From contig OY970820.1 of assembly GCA_963853835.1 (NCBI GenBank), positions 83,076,909 through 83,140,908 of the forward strand: a stretch of DNA of 64,000 nucleotides, written 5' to 3'. The notes below the pieces were generated by a model that searched no databases, was not told where the DNA came from, and saw only the letters and a program-made list of their open reading frames with translations. A program made the position numbers and the translations under genes. Below are positions 10,940 through 22,985 of this stretch, in pieces (positions within the stretch are counted from its first letter, which is position 1; each line of letters starts with the position of its first letter). This DNA comes from Calendula officinalis. Taxonomy: Eukaryota; Streptophyta; Magnoliopsida; Asterales; Asteraceae.

Positions 10940-13497
10940 CTAGCTTCATAGCCCGCCCGACTGGGCGGGCATGCTTCAAGAGATATATTAAAAAGGGTTT
11001 TGCTAATGACAACCCTTAGGGCTGTCACTAACATGCATAAAAAGCTTGTACATTGATTAAAAATGTAATATTCCTAAAATTCAGGGGACTTGTCTTTTGT
11101 TATTTTGCCTTCTTAATGACAGCCCTAAGGGCTGTCATTAGCATTTTCCAATTAAAAAATATAACAACAAATATTAATACTTTTTAAATGAGATAAGAAT
11201 CTATAGTTGTAATGATAAGTTTGTACAAATTTTGATACATGAATAAATGTTATAGAATATTTATAGACGAAATAAGACTTCTTTGTTAACGACATTTGTT
11301 GTTGAATTAATGTAATTGTCATCTCGGTCACAACAAATTTAAAAATATAATCTTTATATAATCCGATACTTGTTGAATTAGACTTGTCTATATAATCTTT
11401 ATGTATAATATCTGTAGAAAAATAACAATCAAAAGATTAATTGACCAAGTTAAATGTAATACAATAATGAAATGATAATAAGCGTTATTTTCTATGCATG
11501 AAAACCCTGTATAGAAAAACATCAAGTTACATTGTACACCAGTTATTTTATCATAATAAAGAAATATAAAGTTTGTAGTTCTATTGGACCAATATCGGGT
11601 GGCTGTGGAGCCATGAAGAATGGGCTAAAAAGTAATATCAATATCAAATCTACAATATACTGATCCGTTTTTATGGACTTGAAAGTCCATTTCAAATATT
11701 GGCCATGTTACTGATAATCTCCACAGTCCATCCTCTCCCGAAACAAACGTTTTCTCATTTCCTACTTTATCATTTTGACGGGAGCAAATTCGAGCATTCT
11801 AGGGCTTTCGATACAGTATTTTATTGAACTTCATATCAATCAGATCAAGATGTGTGAATCAAGGTTGCAAAATAAAGTTTTCGATTTGATCAAACGTCAT
11901 ATGTAGCATTGTGATTTGTCAATTGAATATCTGTGAAACGCAACGATTCGTATTTTTACGATACTTTGGGTTTAATTTTTATTTTAATCACGGCTTTTCA
12001 GGCATGAAATCTACCATTTTAATACATGCGAGCCTGGAATTTGATGGAATTTGTCGAAACATCAAAGCCCTAAATCCCTAATTTGTCAACAATCATTTCT
12101 AACTATTTTGATTATAATTCGAAAACTATTACTAATATTTTATTAAAGAAGCAAGTATAAGACGAAATAGTACCAAATAATATACGATTCTGAATGAGAA
12201 GTTCATATTGCAAGGTGGAAAAATATTTAGCTTTTAATTTGGGGTATTTTGTTTCTTATTTGTTAAATAATTATTTATTTTTTCAGTTTTACAGCTTCTT
12301 TTTTGTGGTCTTTTATGAGCCTGATAAAAATTTTAAAAATAGGAAAAATAAACACACAAGTGTACAAATTGCAGTGAGTTGTATAAATAATTAAAACTGG
12401 AATGATACACACAGGAAATTTAACAATATAAATAGCATACCTTTGAAATTTTGCAGATTGAAAGCTGCAAATTCAGAAGGACCTGGCTGTGTAACGAATC
12501 AACCTTGATAATGAGTTGCTGAAAGTAAGAGTTAATAACAGATTATTAATCATTTTAAATATCCGGTATTTCTTCCCTCAATAACTATGTCATTGTATAT
12601 TGCTGTTGTTAAATCTCAGTATATATACTGCATTTTTTTGATTCAAAATTGGAACAAAGTACTTTTAAATACAAATTTAAAGCAGAATTAATGATAGTTC
12701 TTTCCTCCATGAATATTGTTTATATTGTGAATATAGTTGAAATTTGGCAACTCTGAATAATGATTTAAATCGATGATTTACAATATCGATTTTAAATATG
12801 CAAGCAAATAATCGTTTTTTTAAATTTCAAATAATCGTTTCCTTTTATTTAGGGCCTGTAAAAATAGAATTACCTTTTTATTTTAAAAGTTTCAAAATAA
12901 AACTATTAGCCAAGCACTGCAAGATTTAACCTGCTGTCACTGCATAGATACGGTATAATTTTTTATGAGATTTCGTTGAAATTAACAATACATTGTCTAA
13001 AAATATATCCAATGTATTTTTGGTATTTACAAATTTAAAAATGGTCAAGTTTGATTTATAACCTTATTTTTATAGAGATATTTGTTAGTTACCATTTAGG
13101 TTTGAATAATTCCCTCAATATTAATGCGGGAATAATAGATCTTCTCCATCACAAAAATTACGCCCCCTGAATAATATCCTTTTAACTATAATCAATTTAA
13201 ATTAGAGTATTGAATATTTAATGGGGGATATGGCTGTTAACTTTAAATTCCGAATAAAGTGGCAACGATTTGTAATTTGAATATTTTAGGTACGTATTTA
13301 TTGGAGATACTGCGTCCTCTTTAATTTGAATAAAAATAGAATTCCGAATTTATTGCCTAAAACTAATTTGAATATTTTAGGCATGTATTTCGTTGACCAA
13401 TGGTGTAATTACACGTGGCAATATGGACCAATGAAAGAGCTCCAAACTAATGAGTTGGCAAACGTAAATCAAAAGTAGGCTCATATATAGGAGAAGA
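10940..13497 (-). mobile_element. Helitron A (non-autonomous)
   Basis: On the minus strand the element starts TCTTCTCCTATATATG (13497 leftwards) and ends with a perfect 8-bp-stem hairpin, GCCCGCCC/GGGCGGGC with loop GACT (10951-10970), then CTAG at 10940-10943. It is flanked by host A (10939) and T (13498), the expected AT target. Both ends match Helitron B. It encodes no Rep/helicase and no gene I can recognise; the interior is AT-rich and contains a Mutator-like MITE near its 3' end. Length 2558 bp. Confidence 0.82.
10993..11150. mobile_element. Mutator-like MITE inside Helitron A
   Basis: Terminal inverted repeats of about 33 bp: the left arm contains GCTAATGACAACCCTTAGGG and the right arm (11117-11150) is its inverse with few mismatches. 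The flanks tattaaaaa and aattaaaaa match at 8 of 9 positions, fitting a 9-bp Mutator target duplication. No coding capacity. Confidence 0.72.
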
Positions 13498-13851
13498 TGC
13501 TAATCGGCTACTTGGAGACTTGGCAATTGCATTGCCTATGTACTTGCAAACAAAAGAAGAAATTTGGCGGGCTTGGGCTGCAGCAGTTGGCGGACTTTGT
13601 TTAACAGCCTCTTCTTAACTAAGAGGGTGCGGTACGGTGGCGAGAGGGGGTGGGCGCCGGACGCCACCTCGGCGCGCCGGCCACGCCACGACACCGCCCG
13701 CCACGCGAGCGGGCCACTTCGCCGGACGCCCGACGCAACCAACGGACGAATGGTGGTGTGACACGTGGACTAGCCGTTTGCAACGGCTAGTTTCCAGATT
13801 TTTAAATTTTTTTTTTTTAATTTTAAATTTTTTAAATAAACCATTAACCCT

Positions 13852-13859
13852 TATAAATA
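13852..13859 (+). promoter_or_regulatory. TATA box of the transposase gene
   Basis: TATAAATA lies about 100 bp before the transposase ATG and inside the transposon, a plausible core promoter. Confidence 0.5.
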
Positions 13860-13955
13860 CCAACCCTTTTACACAATATTTCCACACACCATTTCTCACC
13901 ATTTCTCAAACTAAAACCCTTTCACACAATATTTTCTACACAATCTCTGATCAAA

Positions 13956-15248
13956 ATGCGTCGAAATTTGATGGATCCCGAAAGTTATTCGTCCGATGTC
14001 GACGATGAGACGGATATTTTTTTTATGACTCAAGCGCATCAATACATGCAACGACAACAAGCTCAACCAACCCGGACTCGCGTGCCAGTGTATCGAGATC
14101 GTGAAGCTGCCGAGCAACGTTTATTGGACGACTACTTTGGTGATAATCCAAAGTACCCTGAGCCGGTTTTCCGGCGTCGATTTCGTATGAGCAGGCGATT
14201 ATTCTTAGAAATAGTCGAAGGTATTTCTAACTATACTGCTGAACCTCTTCCTAACCATTTTGAATTTTTTAAAGTACGACCAGATGCCACCGGTCTAATG
14301 GGTTTTAGTGTTATAATGAAATGCACGTCTGCCATTCGCCAATTGGCGTATGGCATAACACCTGATTCACTTGATGAATATTTACAAATTGGTGAACATT
14401 GTGCACGTGATTGTCTAAATCATTTTACCAAGTGTATTATCGACTTATATACCGCTGAGTATCTAAGGACACCCGACATCCATGACGTTCAAAACCTATA
14501 TACAAAACACGAGAACGCTCATGGGTTTCCTGGAATGCTTGGTAGTATAGATTGTATGCATTGGGAGTGGACCAACTGTCCAAAAGCATGGCACGGCCAA
14601 TATGGTAGAGGTGATAAAAAATACCCAACTATAATACTAGAGGCTGTCGCCTCGCAAGATTTGTGGATTTGGCACGCATTTTTTGGGGTTGCGGGTGCCA
14701 ATAACGACCTCACTGTGTTAAATAACTCACCCTTGTTTGATAACCTTCTTGACGATATTGCTCCTTCGGTCCCTTTTGTTGTAAATGGAGTGACTTATCA
14801 GAACGGGTACTACCTAGCTGATGGTATTTACCCACAATGGGCAAGCTTTGTCAAATCATTTACTGTTGCACGAGACGAAAAACGTGCTTACTTCAAACGA
14901 AGGCAAGAAAGTGCAAGAAAAGACGTAGAACGTGCATTTGGTGTCTTACAGGGGCGTTGGGGGATTATTCGCCAACCGGCTCGGTCGTGGAGTGTCAACA
15001 AGCTACGTAGAACCATGTACGCATGCATCATATTGCATAACATGATTGTAAAAGATCAAAACTTTGCCATAAGCGATATGAACGAGTTGTATGTTGCTCC
15101 ACAACTTAATTTAGACCGTACTTGGGTCGAGAGAGCCGAAATACAACGACTGAGATCAAGGGAATTACGTGATAGACGTACACACGAATCGCTTCAACGA
15201 AATATTATGGACCATATTTGGCAACGGTATCAAGAAAATCGTGTGTAA
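13956..15248 (+). CDS. PIF/Harbinger transposase
   Basis: A 430-residue single-exon protein of the plant transposase family (DDE_Tnp_4/Plant_transposase type). It would cut and rejoin the ends of this element and related MITEs. An acidic N-terminal region (residues 6-24) is followed by the helical region EAAEQRLLDDYF...PVFRRRFRMSRRLF (51-84), typical of the family. Candidate catalytic acidic residues are Asp199 in GSIDCMHW, Asp251 in AGANNDLTVL, Asp289 in YYLADGIYPQW and Glu325 in RKDVERAFGVLQGRW. The frame is unbroken and the length is normal, so it may still be functional. The start at 13956 follows a TATA box by about 100 bp; a second Met six codons in is possible. Family members normally need a partner Myb-like ORF1 protein, which is absent here. 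Confidence 0.92.
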   Translation: MRRNLMDPESYSSDVDDETDIFFMTQAHQYMQRQQAQPTRTRVPVYRDREAAEQRLLDDYFGDNPKYPEPVFRRRFRMSRRLFLEIVEGISNYTAEPLPNHFEFFKVRPDATGLMGFSVIMKCTSAIRQLAYGITPDSLDEYLQIGEHCARDCLNHFTKCIIDLYTAEYLRTPDIHDVQNLYTKHENAHGFPGMLGSIDCMHWEWTNCPKAWHGQYGRGDKKYPTIILEAVASQDLWIWHAFFGVAGANNDLTVLNNSPLFDNLLDDIAPSVPFVVNGVTYQNGYYLADGIYPQWASFVKSFTVARDEKRAYFKRRQESARKDVERAFGVLQGRWGIIRQPARSWSVNKLRRTMYACIILHNMIVKDQNFAISDMNELYVAPQLNLDRTWVERAEIQRLRSRELRDRRTHESLQRNIMDHIWQRYQENRV

Positions 15249-15538
15249 TTTTTTTCCTAATTTTCGGTATTTTTTTTTAATTTTCGGTATTTTTTTTTAA
15301 ATTTTCGGTAATTTTTTTTATTTTTTAGGTATTTTTATTTTGTATTGTGTAATATTTATTTTAATGAAGTATTATGTTTTTAAAAAAAGAAAAAAGAAAA
15401 AAAGGTGGTGGGGCCCAAATGGCTTAAGTGATGGTAGAGGGGGTATTTGGGGGTTTTGAATGTGAAATGTGAAATGGTGATGTGGCGCATAGGTGGTGCA
15501 GAGGTGGCAAAGTGGCTTAGCCACCATACCCATCACTC

Positions 15539-16508
15539 TAATGTGGGACGTTTGTTGACAAGCAAACAGGGTTTGTTTGTCTGGGCTCGGTAACGGATCA
15601 TATGTCTTTCCTTTACTTAACAAAAATGTTTCTAAACAAGTAAGTAAGGCCACGCTTCGCTGCAGATGCTCAGAATTACATTACTTATTCATTTAGTTTT
15701 AAAATTATAAGTATACATTCTTAAAGGGTAAAAACAAAACTTTGTATTTTTGTTTACAATACCACCCCTACTACATGGGATATTTTTATTTTATAACATT
15801 TATAGTTTATAGATCCGTTCACCCTACTACAGGGGATATTTTTATTTTATAACATCTATAGATCCATTATTTTTTGAAACGCCGTTCCGTAATCTTTCTT
15901 CATTTGTAATGAACAGTGCCACATCTATCACTATTGTATATAAGTACAGTGCAATACAATTATAATCAAAGCTTTTATGATTGTTAGTTTATATTTAAAC
16001 ATTTTAATTAAAAGATATTTACAATTAATATATTGTTTTTCTTTTAATGTTACCGTGATTAATACACCACCAAAGTTAATTGTTAATTTACGTGTGAAGA
16101 TTTATGCTTTTGATCTTAACTTTCTTCTTGACCCATTTTTTAATGATGTAAAATTATTTTCTTTTGTATTAAAAAATACGTACACACATTTCAGGTTTAA
16201 AAATTGTGATATAATTTAAAAATGAAAAATTACGTGTTTAGTTTTCGTCGGCACGGAATAAAGATTACATGAAATCACCCATTTCAACCTTTCATTTATA
16301 ACCACCCATCTCAATTGCGTGTTCACTAATGATGTTCCGGAGTTTTGTACGTTCGAAAGTAAAATTGACATTCTTAAAGTAAATGATAAATAAAGTTTTT
16401 TAACATTATAATACGTAAATGAGATTTTAATTACTTCAATTGATACAAACTTCTTTTGCTGAAAAAAAATTACTAATAGGAATAGTCCAGCCAAATTATA
16501 TACTACTA
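15539..16508. other. Intergenic, with a short tandem duplication
   Basis: No gene is seen. At 15765-15866 a segment of about 55 bp (CCCTACTACA..GGGATATTTTTATTTTATAACAT) is present twice in tandem with few changes. Open frames here are short and AT-biased. Confidence 0.5.
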
Positions 16509-17026
16509 CAGTAAAACTTTCAAAAATTAATAAGGTTGGGACTAGGATATTTTATTAATTTAGCGAGAAATTAATTTATCGATAAATTAATAAATTCATA
16601 AATTATTAATTTAAAGATAATATTATTATAAAATCAACTTATCTAATACGTATTCACATATTCACAGGATCTTCAAAATTCTGCATCACATTCACATTCA
16701 TAATACCTTCAAAATTCCCACATTAAGTGCAATTGGGAGATTTAAGGATGAACTCAATATAGATTTGAAGTTCACAAAAAAACAAGTAACTATAGATATA
16801 TTTTTTACTTGATAACTCCAGAATTTTGGAATTTTATTTTAGTAATTATTAATTTATAGTTTGGTTGAGACTAATATATTTACATTAGGATTTCAAAAAA
16901 ATTGTTATCTTATTATTTTATCGATTGGGCTCTGATTTTGTACTAGTCCCAAGTTGGGACCGGATAAATTATTAATTTTATCGAGGTTATTAATTTATCG
17001 AGTATTAATTTATGGAGGTTTTACTG
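16509..17026. mobile_element. Pogo/Lemi-like Tc1-mariner MITE
   Basis: The ends read CAGTAAAAC (left) and GTTTTACTG (right), followed inward by AATTAATA-rich arms, the pattern of plant pogo-type MITEs. The element is flanked by TA on both sides (16507-16508 and 17027-17028). 518 bp, no coding capacity. Confidence 0.75.
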
Positions 17027-17028
17027 TA

Positions 17029-17913
17029 TGTAATAATTGCCTTAAAAAATTGAAATGTATGCCAAATTGTAACCTATTAATAAATCTGATATTTTCGTTA
17101 TAAAAACAGTGAACAAGACTTATTCAGCTACGTTTTAGAGATCAGCTTATTAACCATGATTTGTGAAATTGTTGCATTATCGACATGATATAAAAAAAAA
17201 TCATTTGTCCATCACGATCAGTTTGCCCATCAAAGTGTCTACGTATCCCAAATTAGTGTTTTTGAAAAGTAAGCACTAACTAACGGGACACGACCCATGT
17301 TTTGTAATAATAAAGAAAAAAACAAAGAAATTCTATCCAAATGACTAACAAGTAGTTTATTGCTCTAATCATCGGAAAGTAATAAATCCAAATTTCTCGT
17401 TAAATATTATTTTACATTAAATTAATACACATACACGTGGCTGAATTTGGAGGTAGATTTCACTTAACCGTGTCTGAGACGTGTTATTTAAACGGGACGC
17501 GGTGACGTTACCGGGTCCTTGCCTTTTGAGATGTCAATGTAAATGGCCTACTTTCACTTTCAAACTTTCTTTGGTTGGTCGAATGTTTTTGTGTTGTATC
17601 CAAAAAGAAAAATGATATTCTTTTTGGTCACTAGAAACAGATTATAAAAAGGGAAATGGTATTTTTTTTACTATCTGTATCTACCTACTTGATTAAAACA
17701 GTTATTAAAATTAAGAGATAATACGAGTAAAGATAATTAGCGGATTACATATGTTATCTTTTGGTAGGTAACTACATAAAATAAATATAAATGGTAGACA
17801 TCAATATTATTTCTCTCCAAGAAATTATAGTATGACAAAAATTAACATAATTAGTCTCTTATACATGAGCTTGTTAGTAATTCAATATATTAGACTAGTT
17901 TAATTTAGGTATA
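17029..17913. other. Intergenic, nothing recognised
   Basis: AT-rich sequence between the pogo-like MITE and Helitron D. I see no gene, RNA or transposon ends. Confidence 0.4.
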
Positions 17914-18450
17914 CTAGTTTATATCCCGTGATAAGTCACGGGCGGCTTGTAATAATTTCATGATATTTGTTCTAAAAAACTTTATATGCGACAACAAAAT
18001 TAATAAAATTAAAAAAGATGTTAAGTTTTGATATATATTATAAAAGTCTTATAAAGAATAAAGATAAATCAGTTTCTTAGAAAATAATATATTTATTATG
18101 ACCGCCTTAGGAAATTGATTACTTTTTTAAATTTAGATATATATGCAATTATTTTAATAAATAACAAATACGTTTTTTAAATTAGTTTATAAATTTTGTA
18201 TTATATATTGAAAAAATAAATATGTTTTAGGAAATCATATTTATTTTAAACTTTAAGTTGATGACAAAAAATTCAAATCATATTTATCTTAAATGGTAGT
18301 TATCTTAAATGATGGTATATGGATTAGCTTTATCTCAAAAGGGTGACGTGTAATGCTTTCATTGGTGGATGATTAATGACACGACAAAGGTGACGTGGCA
18401 AAGATGACGTGGATTAATTGACGTAGCATGCTTTCTTTTATTATATGGGA
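17914..18450 (-). mobile_element. Helitron D (short, non-autonomous)
   Basis: The 3' end on the minus strand is a hairpin CCCGTG/CACGGG (17925-17942), a short spacer and CTAG (17914-17917) next to host A (17913). The 5' end is TCCCATATAATAAAAG (from 18450), typical of plant Helitrons, followed by CACGTCA-type sequence. The 5' flank is A rather than T on the plus strand, so that boundary may be off by a base. About 537 bp, no genes. Confidence 0.72.
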
Positions 18451-18482
18451 ATCCCGTCCAAATGAGCTTAGGTATTCATGTG

Positions 18483-18647
18483 TATGAGATATTAGAAAAC
18501 TCACGTTAAATGTGAGGGTTGTGCATTAGCTTATTATATAGATACAAAATACAACAACTTCCTAAAGATAAAGGATATTAACAATCTTTTCCTATTATCT
18601 ATACAATCTATTCTTATCACAATAATTCGGTAGAATCATTCCTATTA
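18483..18647 (-). repeat. Copia-2 3' LTR
   Basis: 165 bp, same length as the partner at 23806-23970, with about eight differences. The ATGTG duplication lies just outside at 18478-18482. Confidence 0.92.
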
Positions 18648-18649
18648 CC

Positions 18650-20588
18650 CCCCGCAAGCGAAGAGGGCAAGGTCCGACTCGAAGCTTGGACCTAAATTCT
18701 TCAAAGAGCGGACGCAGAAGACTTTTTGTAAAAATATCCGCTACTTGAAGATGAGTGGAGATGTAACGAGTATGCAGCTTGCCAGAGAGAACCTGTTATC
18801 GAACAAAATGATAGTCAATATCAATATGCTTGGCCCGTTTATGAGAAATAGGATTCTGACTGAGGAAAAGGGCACTGCGATTATCACACAATAAAGTGGG
18901 CCGACCAGATGGTAAGACATGCAATTCTCAAAGGAGATGCGTGATCCAAATAATCTCAGCGGCAGTATTAGCCATCGCTCTATATTCCGATTCACAACTA
19001 GAGCGAGAGACGGTGGGTTGTTTCTTTGCACTCCAAGAGACAAGATTCCCACCCAAGAAAATTGAATAGCCATAGGTAGATCGCCTTGTTTCAATACATC
19101 TGGCCCAGTCTGCATCCAAATAACCCAAAATAGAAGGGTTGTTTGCGTGAGAAAAGGTTAAGCCATAAGATATGGTGCCCTTGACGTACCGCATGATCCG
19201 TTTTACTGCTTGAAAGTGATCTTGTGTTGGTGCATGAAGAAACTGACTGACTTGATTAACTGCATAAGATAAGTCAGGCCGTGTAATGGTGAGATAATGA
19301 AGAGCACCAACAAGATAGCGATATAATGTAGGATCATGAAACGGAACACCTTGACTCGTGAAATACGTGGATGTGGATAATGGCGTGGCAACAGGCTTGG
19401 CATCCAATAGGTGAGCACGAGCAAGGATGTCATGAGCATATTTAGCTTGACTAAGAAAAATACTGGAATCATGATAAGATACTTCAAGACCAAGGAAGTA
19501 GTTTAGTTTGCCAAGCTCGGTGATTAAAAATTCTTTATTTAGACGTGTAGTAAAGAATTTTATAAGATCACCATTGTTACCGGTAAGGATAATGTCATCA
19601 ACGTAAACCAATAAATATAGAATATTTGCATTGTTTTTAAAGATGAATAAAGATGCATCTGCTCGGCTACATTGAAAACCAATGCTAATAAGAAAAGTAC
19701 TCAAATGCTGGAACCATGCTCGCAGTGCCTGTTTGAGACCATAAAGTATGACAAACATGATTTGGGAACCGTGGATCCACAAAACCTGGAGGTTGCTCCA
19801 TAAAAACGATATCAGAAAGGTCACCATGTAAAAAGGCGTTCTTGACGTCTAATTGGTGAAAACCCCATGGGTTAAGTATAGCAAGAGATAAAATAATTCG
19901 AAAAGTGGAGGCTTTTACGACCGGACTAAAAGTAGCAGAATAATCAATACCGGGCACCTGTGTAAAGCCTTGTGCAACTACCGAGCCTTGTATTTATCGA
20001 TTGTACCGTCAGCAAGAAACTTTGTTCGAAACACCCACTTAGATCCAACAATGTTCACTTTGGAGGGGCGCAGTACAAGAACCCACGTGTGATTAAGTTT
20101 TAGAGCTTGCATCTCACTAGTCATAGCTGCGAACCACTTGGGATCCTTGGCAGCAAATTTAAAACCTCTTGGCTCTTTGGTGACTGAATGAGCATGATGA
20201 AGACCGGAGGCAGCAAGGTGCGAAAGATCCGCGACATGACGCGGTTTAAAAATCCCGGCTTTAGATCGAGTTGTCATTGCATGTGTGGAGGCAGTATTAG
20301 GAACAGGTGGAGGAACGTCATTATGGTCCTCATTTTGTGTGACCGGTGGAACAATGGGTACTTCATTAGGTACCAATGGTGGGGTAGGCGCTGCCAAGTG
20401 TTCCAGAACCGGAGGTGTTGTAGTTTCAGGGCATAACTCACACGAAGCAGTATGCGACGCTGGTGTGCTTGGTGGTGGTTCGGACGGCTGAGATGAAACA
20501 GTCACCGGAGTATCATCACAATAAGTTAAAAATAAAAGCATTTCCGGTGAAGTAGTGGATTGTTTATCTTTAAAGGGGAAATAAAACT
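18650..20588 (-). pseudogene. Copia-2 reverse transcriptase and RNase H
   Basis: Continuation of the integrase frame beyond the solo LTR: a proline-rich hinge, then RT (FAAMTSEMQAL, DVKNAFLHGDL, LYGLKQALRAW, YVDDIIL) and RNase H (CESEYRAMANTAAEIIW; ISHKRAKHIDIDYHFVR; VADIFTKS). Lesions: one base missing after KYKAR near 19978; a frameshift with loss of several codons near 19745 between PNHVC and LYGLKQ; a TGA at 18928-18930 (an Arg CGA to TGA change would explain it); and a TAA at 18796-18798 inside RNase H. The protein cannot be made intact. Confidence 0.9.
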
Positions 20589-21545
20589 TGTTGGATCCCA
20601 ACAACACAAACGTTTTGCGTTATGGCTAAGTAAAGACGATAAGTAAAGAACACACAATTTCAATGATTAAGGGTTTATTAAAACAACTTAATACAGTACA
20701 AAGTTTGCGGAAATAGATGGTACACACTAACTAAAACTTTATACTTGAAGTGACACTTTTGCTCGCTCAAGCTAGAAATGTGTGCAAGGAGAGTTATATC
20801 AGCTGATACTAACAGCTGATATTAAATGCCCGAGTATTAACTATGAAGAAGTTAATACCAGACAATAACAAACTCTCAGAGAATGTTCTTGTGCTATGAA
20901 TTTTAAAAGGTGTGTATGAATGCAAGCATTTACGTCTCTATATATATAGCCCAAGATTGATGTTCCTTTGTCCACAAGTTAATCTACGTGTAAAAATATC
21001 ATTCGTAGATGTAGACTTGTCCACGGAAACATTAAATGCACTTGCATAGGTTATAGTCCCAATTGTACTTTGTGTCAACTTCTTTTACCACCTTTTCTGA
21101 CAAACAGTGAAAAGGTGTACTATGATAGTACAAAAGAAGTTGACTTTCCCTTTACATGTTTGGAGGGACAAACGATGAAGTACTGACAAGTTATCTTATA
21201 TTCTAAAATAGAAGATCTTCATCATTTTCTTCTTCTTTGAGCGGGAAAGGAAAATGTTCAAAGTGTCAAGAACATTTTCCACTAAGTCATTATCTGCAGC
21301 ATGTACCATCAGCTGATTCCACTATCAGCTGATTGGTTTTCTTCGGGTTTCTGTCCTTTGGCCATAAACTTCGAATGATCACTATTGTATAGCTACTAAT
21401 TCAACTTAATTCCTTGAGCTAAGTACGTACTCAGCTGAAGGTTTATGAATATACTTGTACTTCAGCTGAGATACATACTTCAGCTGATTTTATTCTTCTT
21501 AGCTATCGATCCTCAAATCTTATTTACTTAGTCTGGGGACTAACA
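20589..21545. repeat. Solo LTR nested in Copia-2
   Basis: A 957-bp segment beginning TGTTGGATCC and ending GACTAACA, flanked by the perfect 5-bp repeat AAACT (20584-20588 and 21546-21550). Removing it and one AAACT restores the Copia-2 reading frame across the integrase/RT hinge. It contains no coding region, primer site or polypurine tract, which identifies a solo LTR left by LTR-LTR recombination. It carries seven CAGCTGA motifs and a TATATATAG run near 20940. Its family is not identified. Confidence 0.88.
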
Positions 21546-22985
21546 AAACTCGTCACATTGAGTGTGTCGTGTAGTATAAATACGGTTTGAAGATAAATCC
21601 AAACATTTATATCCCTTGTATTGGGTGCTATAACCAAGAAACACACATGGGGTACTCCGTGGGGCGAGTTTGTGAGACGAATAGTCTCTAAGATAGGGAT
21701 AAACACAGCACCCAAACACACGGAAATTCCCATAATTCGGTGTTGCACCAAATAAAAGCTCGTAAGGTGATTTGTTTGCAAGGAGCTTTGTGGGTAACCG
21801 ATTTATGATATGCGCCGCTGAACTGAAAGCATGAGACCAATAAATGGTTGGAATGTGAGCATTAAACATAATTGCCAAGCCAGTTTCCGTGAGATGGCGA
21901 TGCATACGTTCAGCACGTCCATTTTGCTGAGGGGTATATGGACATGAAACGCGATGTTGAGTGCCATTAGTGGACAACATAGTTTTCATTTGATTGTTTG
22001 TGAATTCTGTAACACCGTCTGATTGGAAAAAATTTATTTGTGATGAAAATTGTGTTTGAACTAATGCCATAAATGTAGCAAACACTCTTGGAAATTCCGA
22101 TTTTGCCTTCATAGGATAGAACCAAGTGAACCCGGAATAATCATCAATAAAAATAGCATAGTATTTGAAACCATCAACTGAAACAATTGGTGAAGGCCCC
22201 CATAAATCACAATGAACTAAATCCAATACATGCAAAGAACGTTTGGGGTTTTGGTCAAAACGTAGTTGTTTACTTTTAGACAATTGACAAGATGAGCATA
22301 AATTAGGGTTAGGTAAAATAGATGTAATATATAAACAACCCAATTTATTCAAAAACGAAATAATGTTATGAGAAACATGTCCTAATCGACTATGCCATAA
22401 TTCAAAAGATGCTTTAATACGCTTGGAAGAAAGCTTTGCTAAGAAAACTTGTTTTCCTTGCTCAAGTACATATAATCCGTGTCTACGTCTTCCTTGAGCT
22501 AGTGTTTCCTTGGAGTGACGGTTCTGAATAGTAAACAAGGGGTCAGAAAACACAACATCAACAGGATTGTCTTGTGTTAATTTGCTAACTGAAAGAAGAC
22601 TTTTGGTTAACTGAGGAACCACAAGAACATCCATTAAAGAAATATTTGGATAAATGTGACATTTGCCAATATGAGATATCGAGGCATCATTACCATTGCC
22701 AAAAATTACAATTTCATTACCGGAGTATGGAATACCAGTATCAAGATTGGCTGAGTTCGGAGTCATGTGGGCTGAAGCGCCCGTATCCACAAACCAGTCC
22801 GGATTCGCGGTGTTGCAGTGAGCATGGAAGGCATCTGCAAGATTAGCATCAATAGTAGAGTTACCTCGAGAAAAAGTGGAAAGATCCGGACATTGTGTAG
22901 CATAGTGGCCATCTTTGCGACATAAATGGCAATGGGGAGGTCGACGATTAGCACGACCTCTGCCTCGATTCGAGTAATTTTCTCG
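21546..22985 (-). pseudogene. Copia-2 zinc knuckle, protease and integrase
   Basis: In order: CCHC knuckle CHLCRKDGHYATQC (about 22890-22935), aspartic protease motif VDTGASAHM (about 22775-22800), GAG_pre-integrase region with LWHSRLGH and CSSCQLSK zinc ligands, and an integrase core with HCDLWGP, FQSDGVTEF and NGRAERMH, the DDE catalytic signature. The frame is open through the core and is interrupted at 21546-21550 by the inserted solo LTR. In the Copia-2 frame the last residues before the insertion are CDEF; the protein resumes at 20588 with YFPFKDK. Confidence 0.9.

Larger units (their letters stand above)
13623..15538 (+). mobile_element. PIF/Harbinger transposon, complete
   Basis: A 1916-bp element flanked by TAA on both sides (13620-13622 and 15539-15541). 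Imperfect terminal inverted repeats begin GAGGGTGCGGTACGGTGG on the left and, read inward from the right, GAGTGATGGGTATGGTGG. It carries one gene, the transposase. The 5' part (13630-13740) is unusually GC-rich compared with its surroundings. No second (Myb/SANT-like ORF1) gene fits in the element. Confidence 0.85.
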
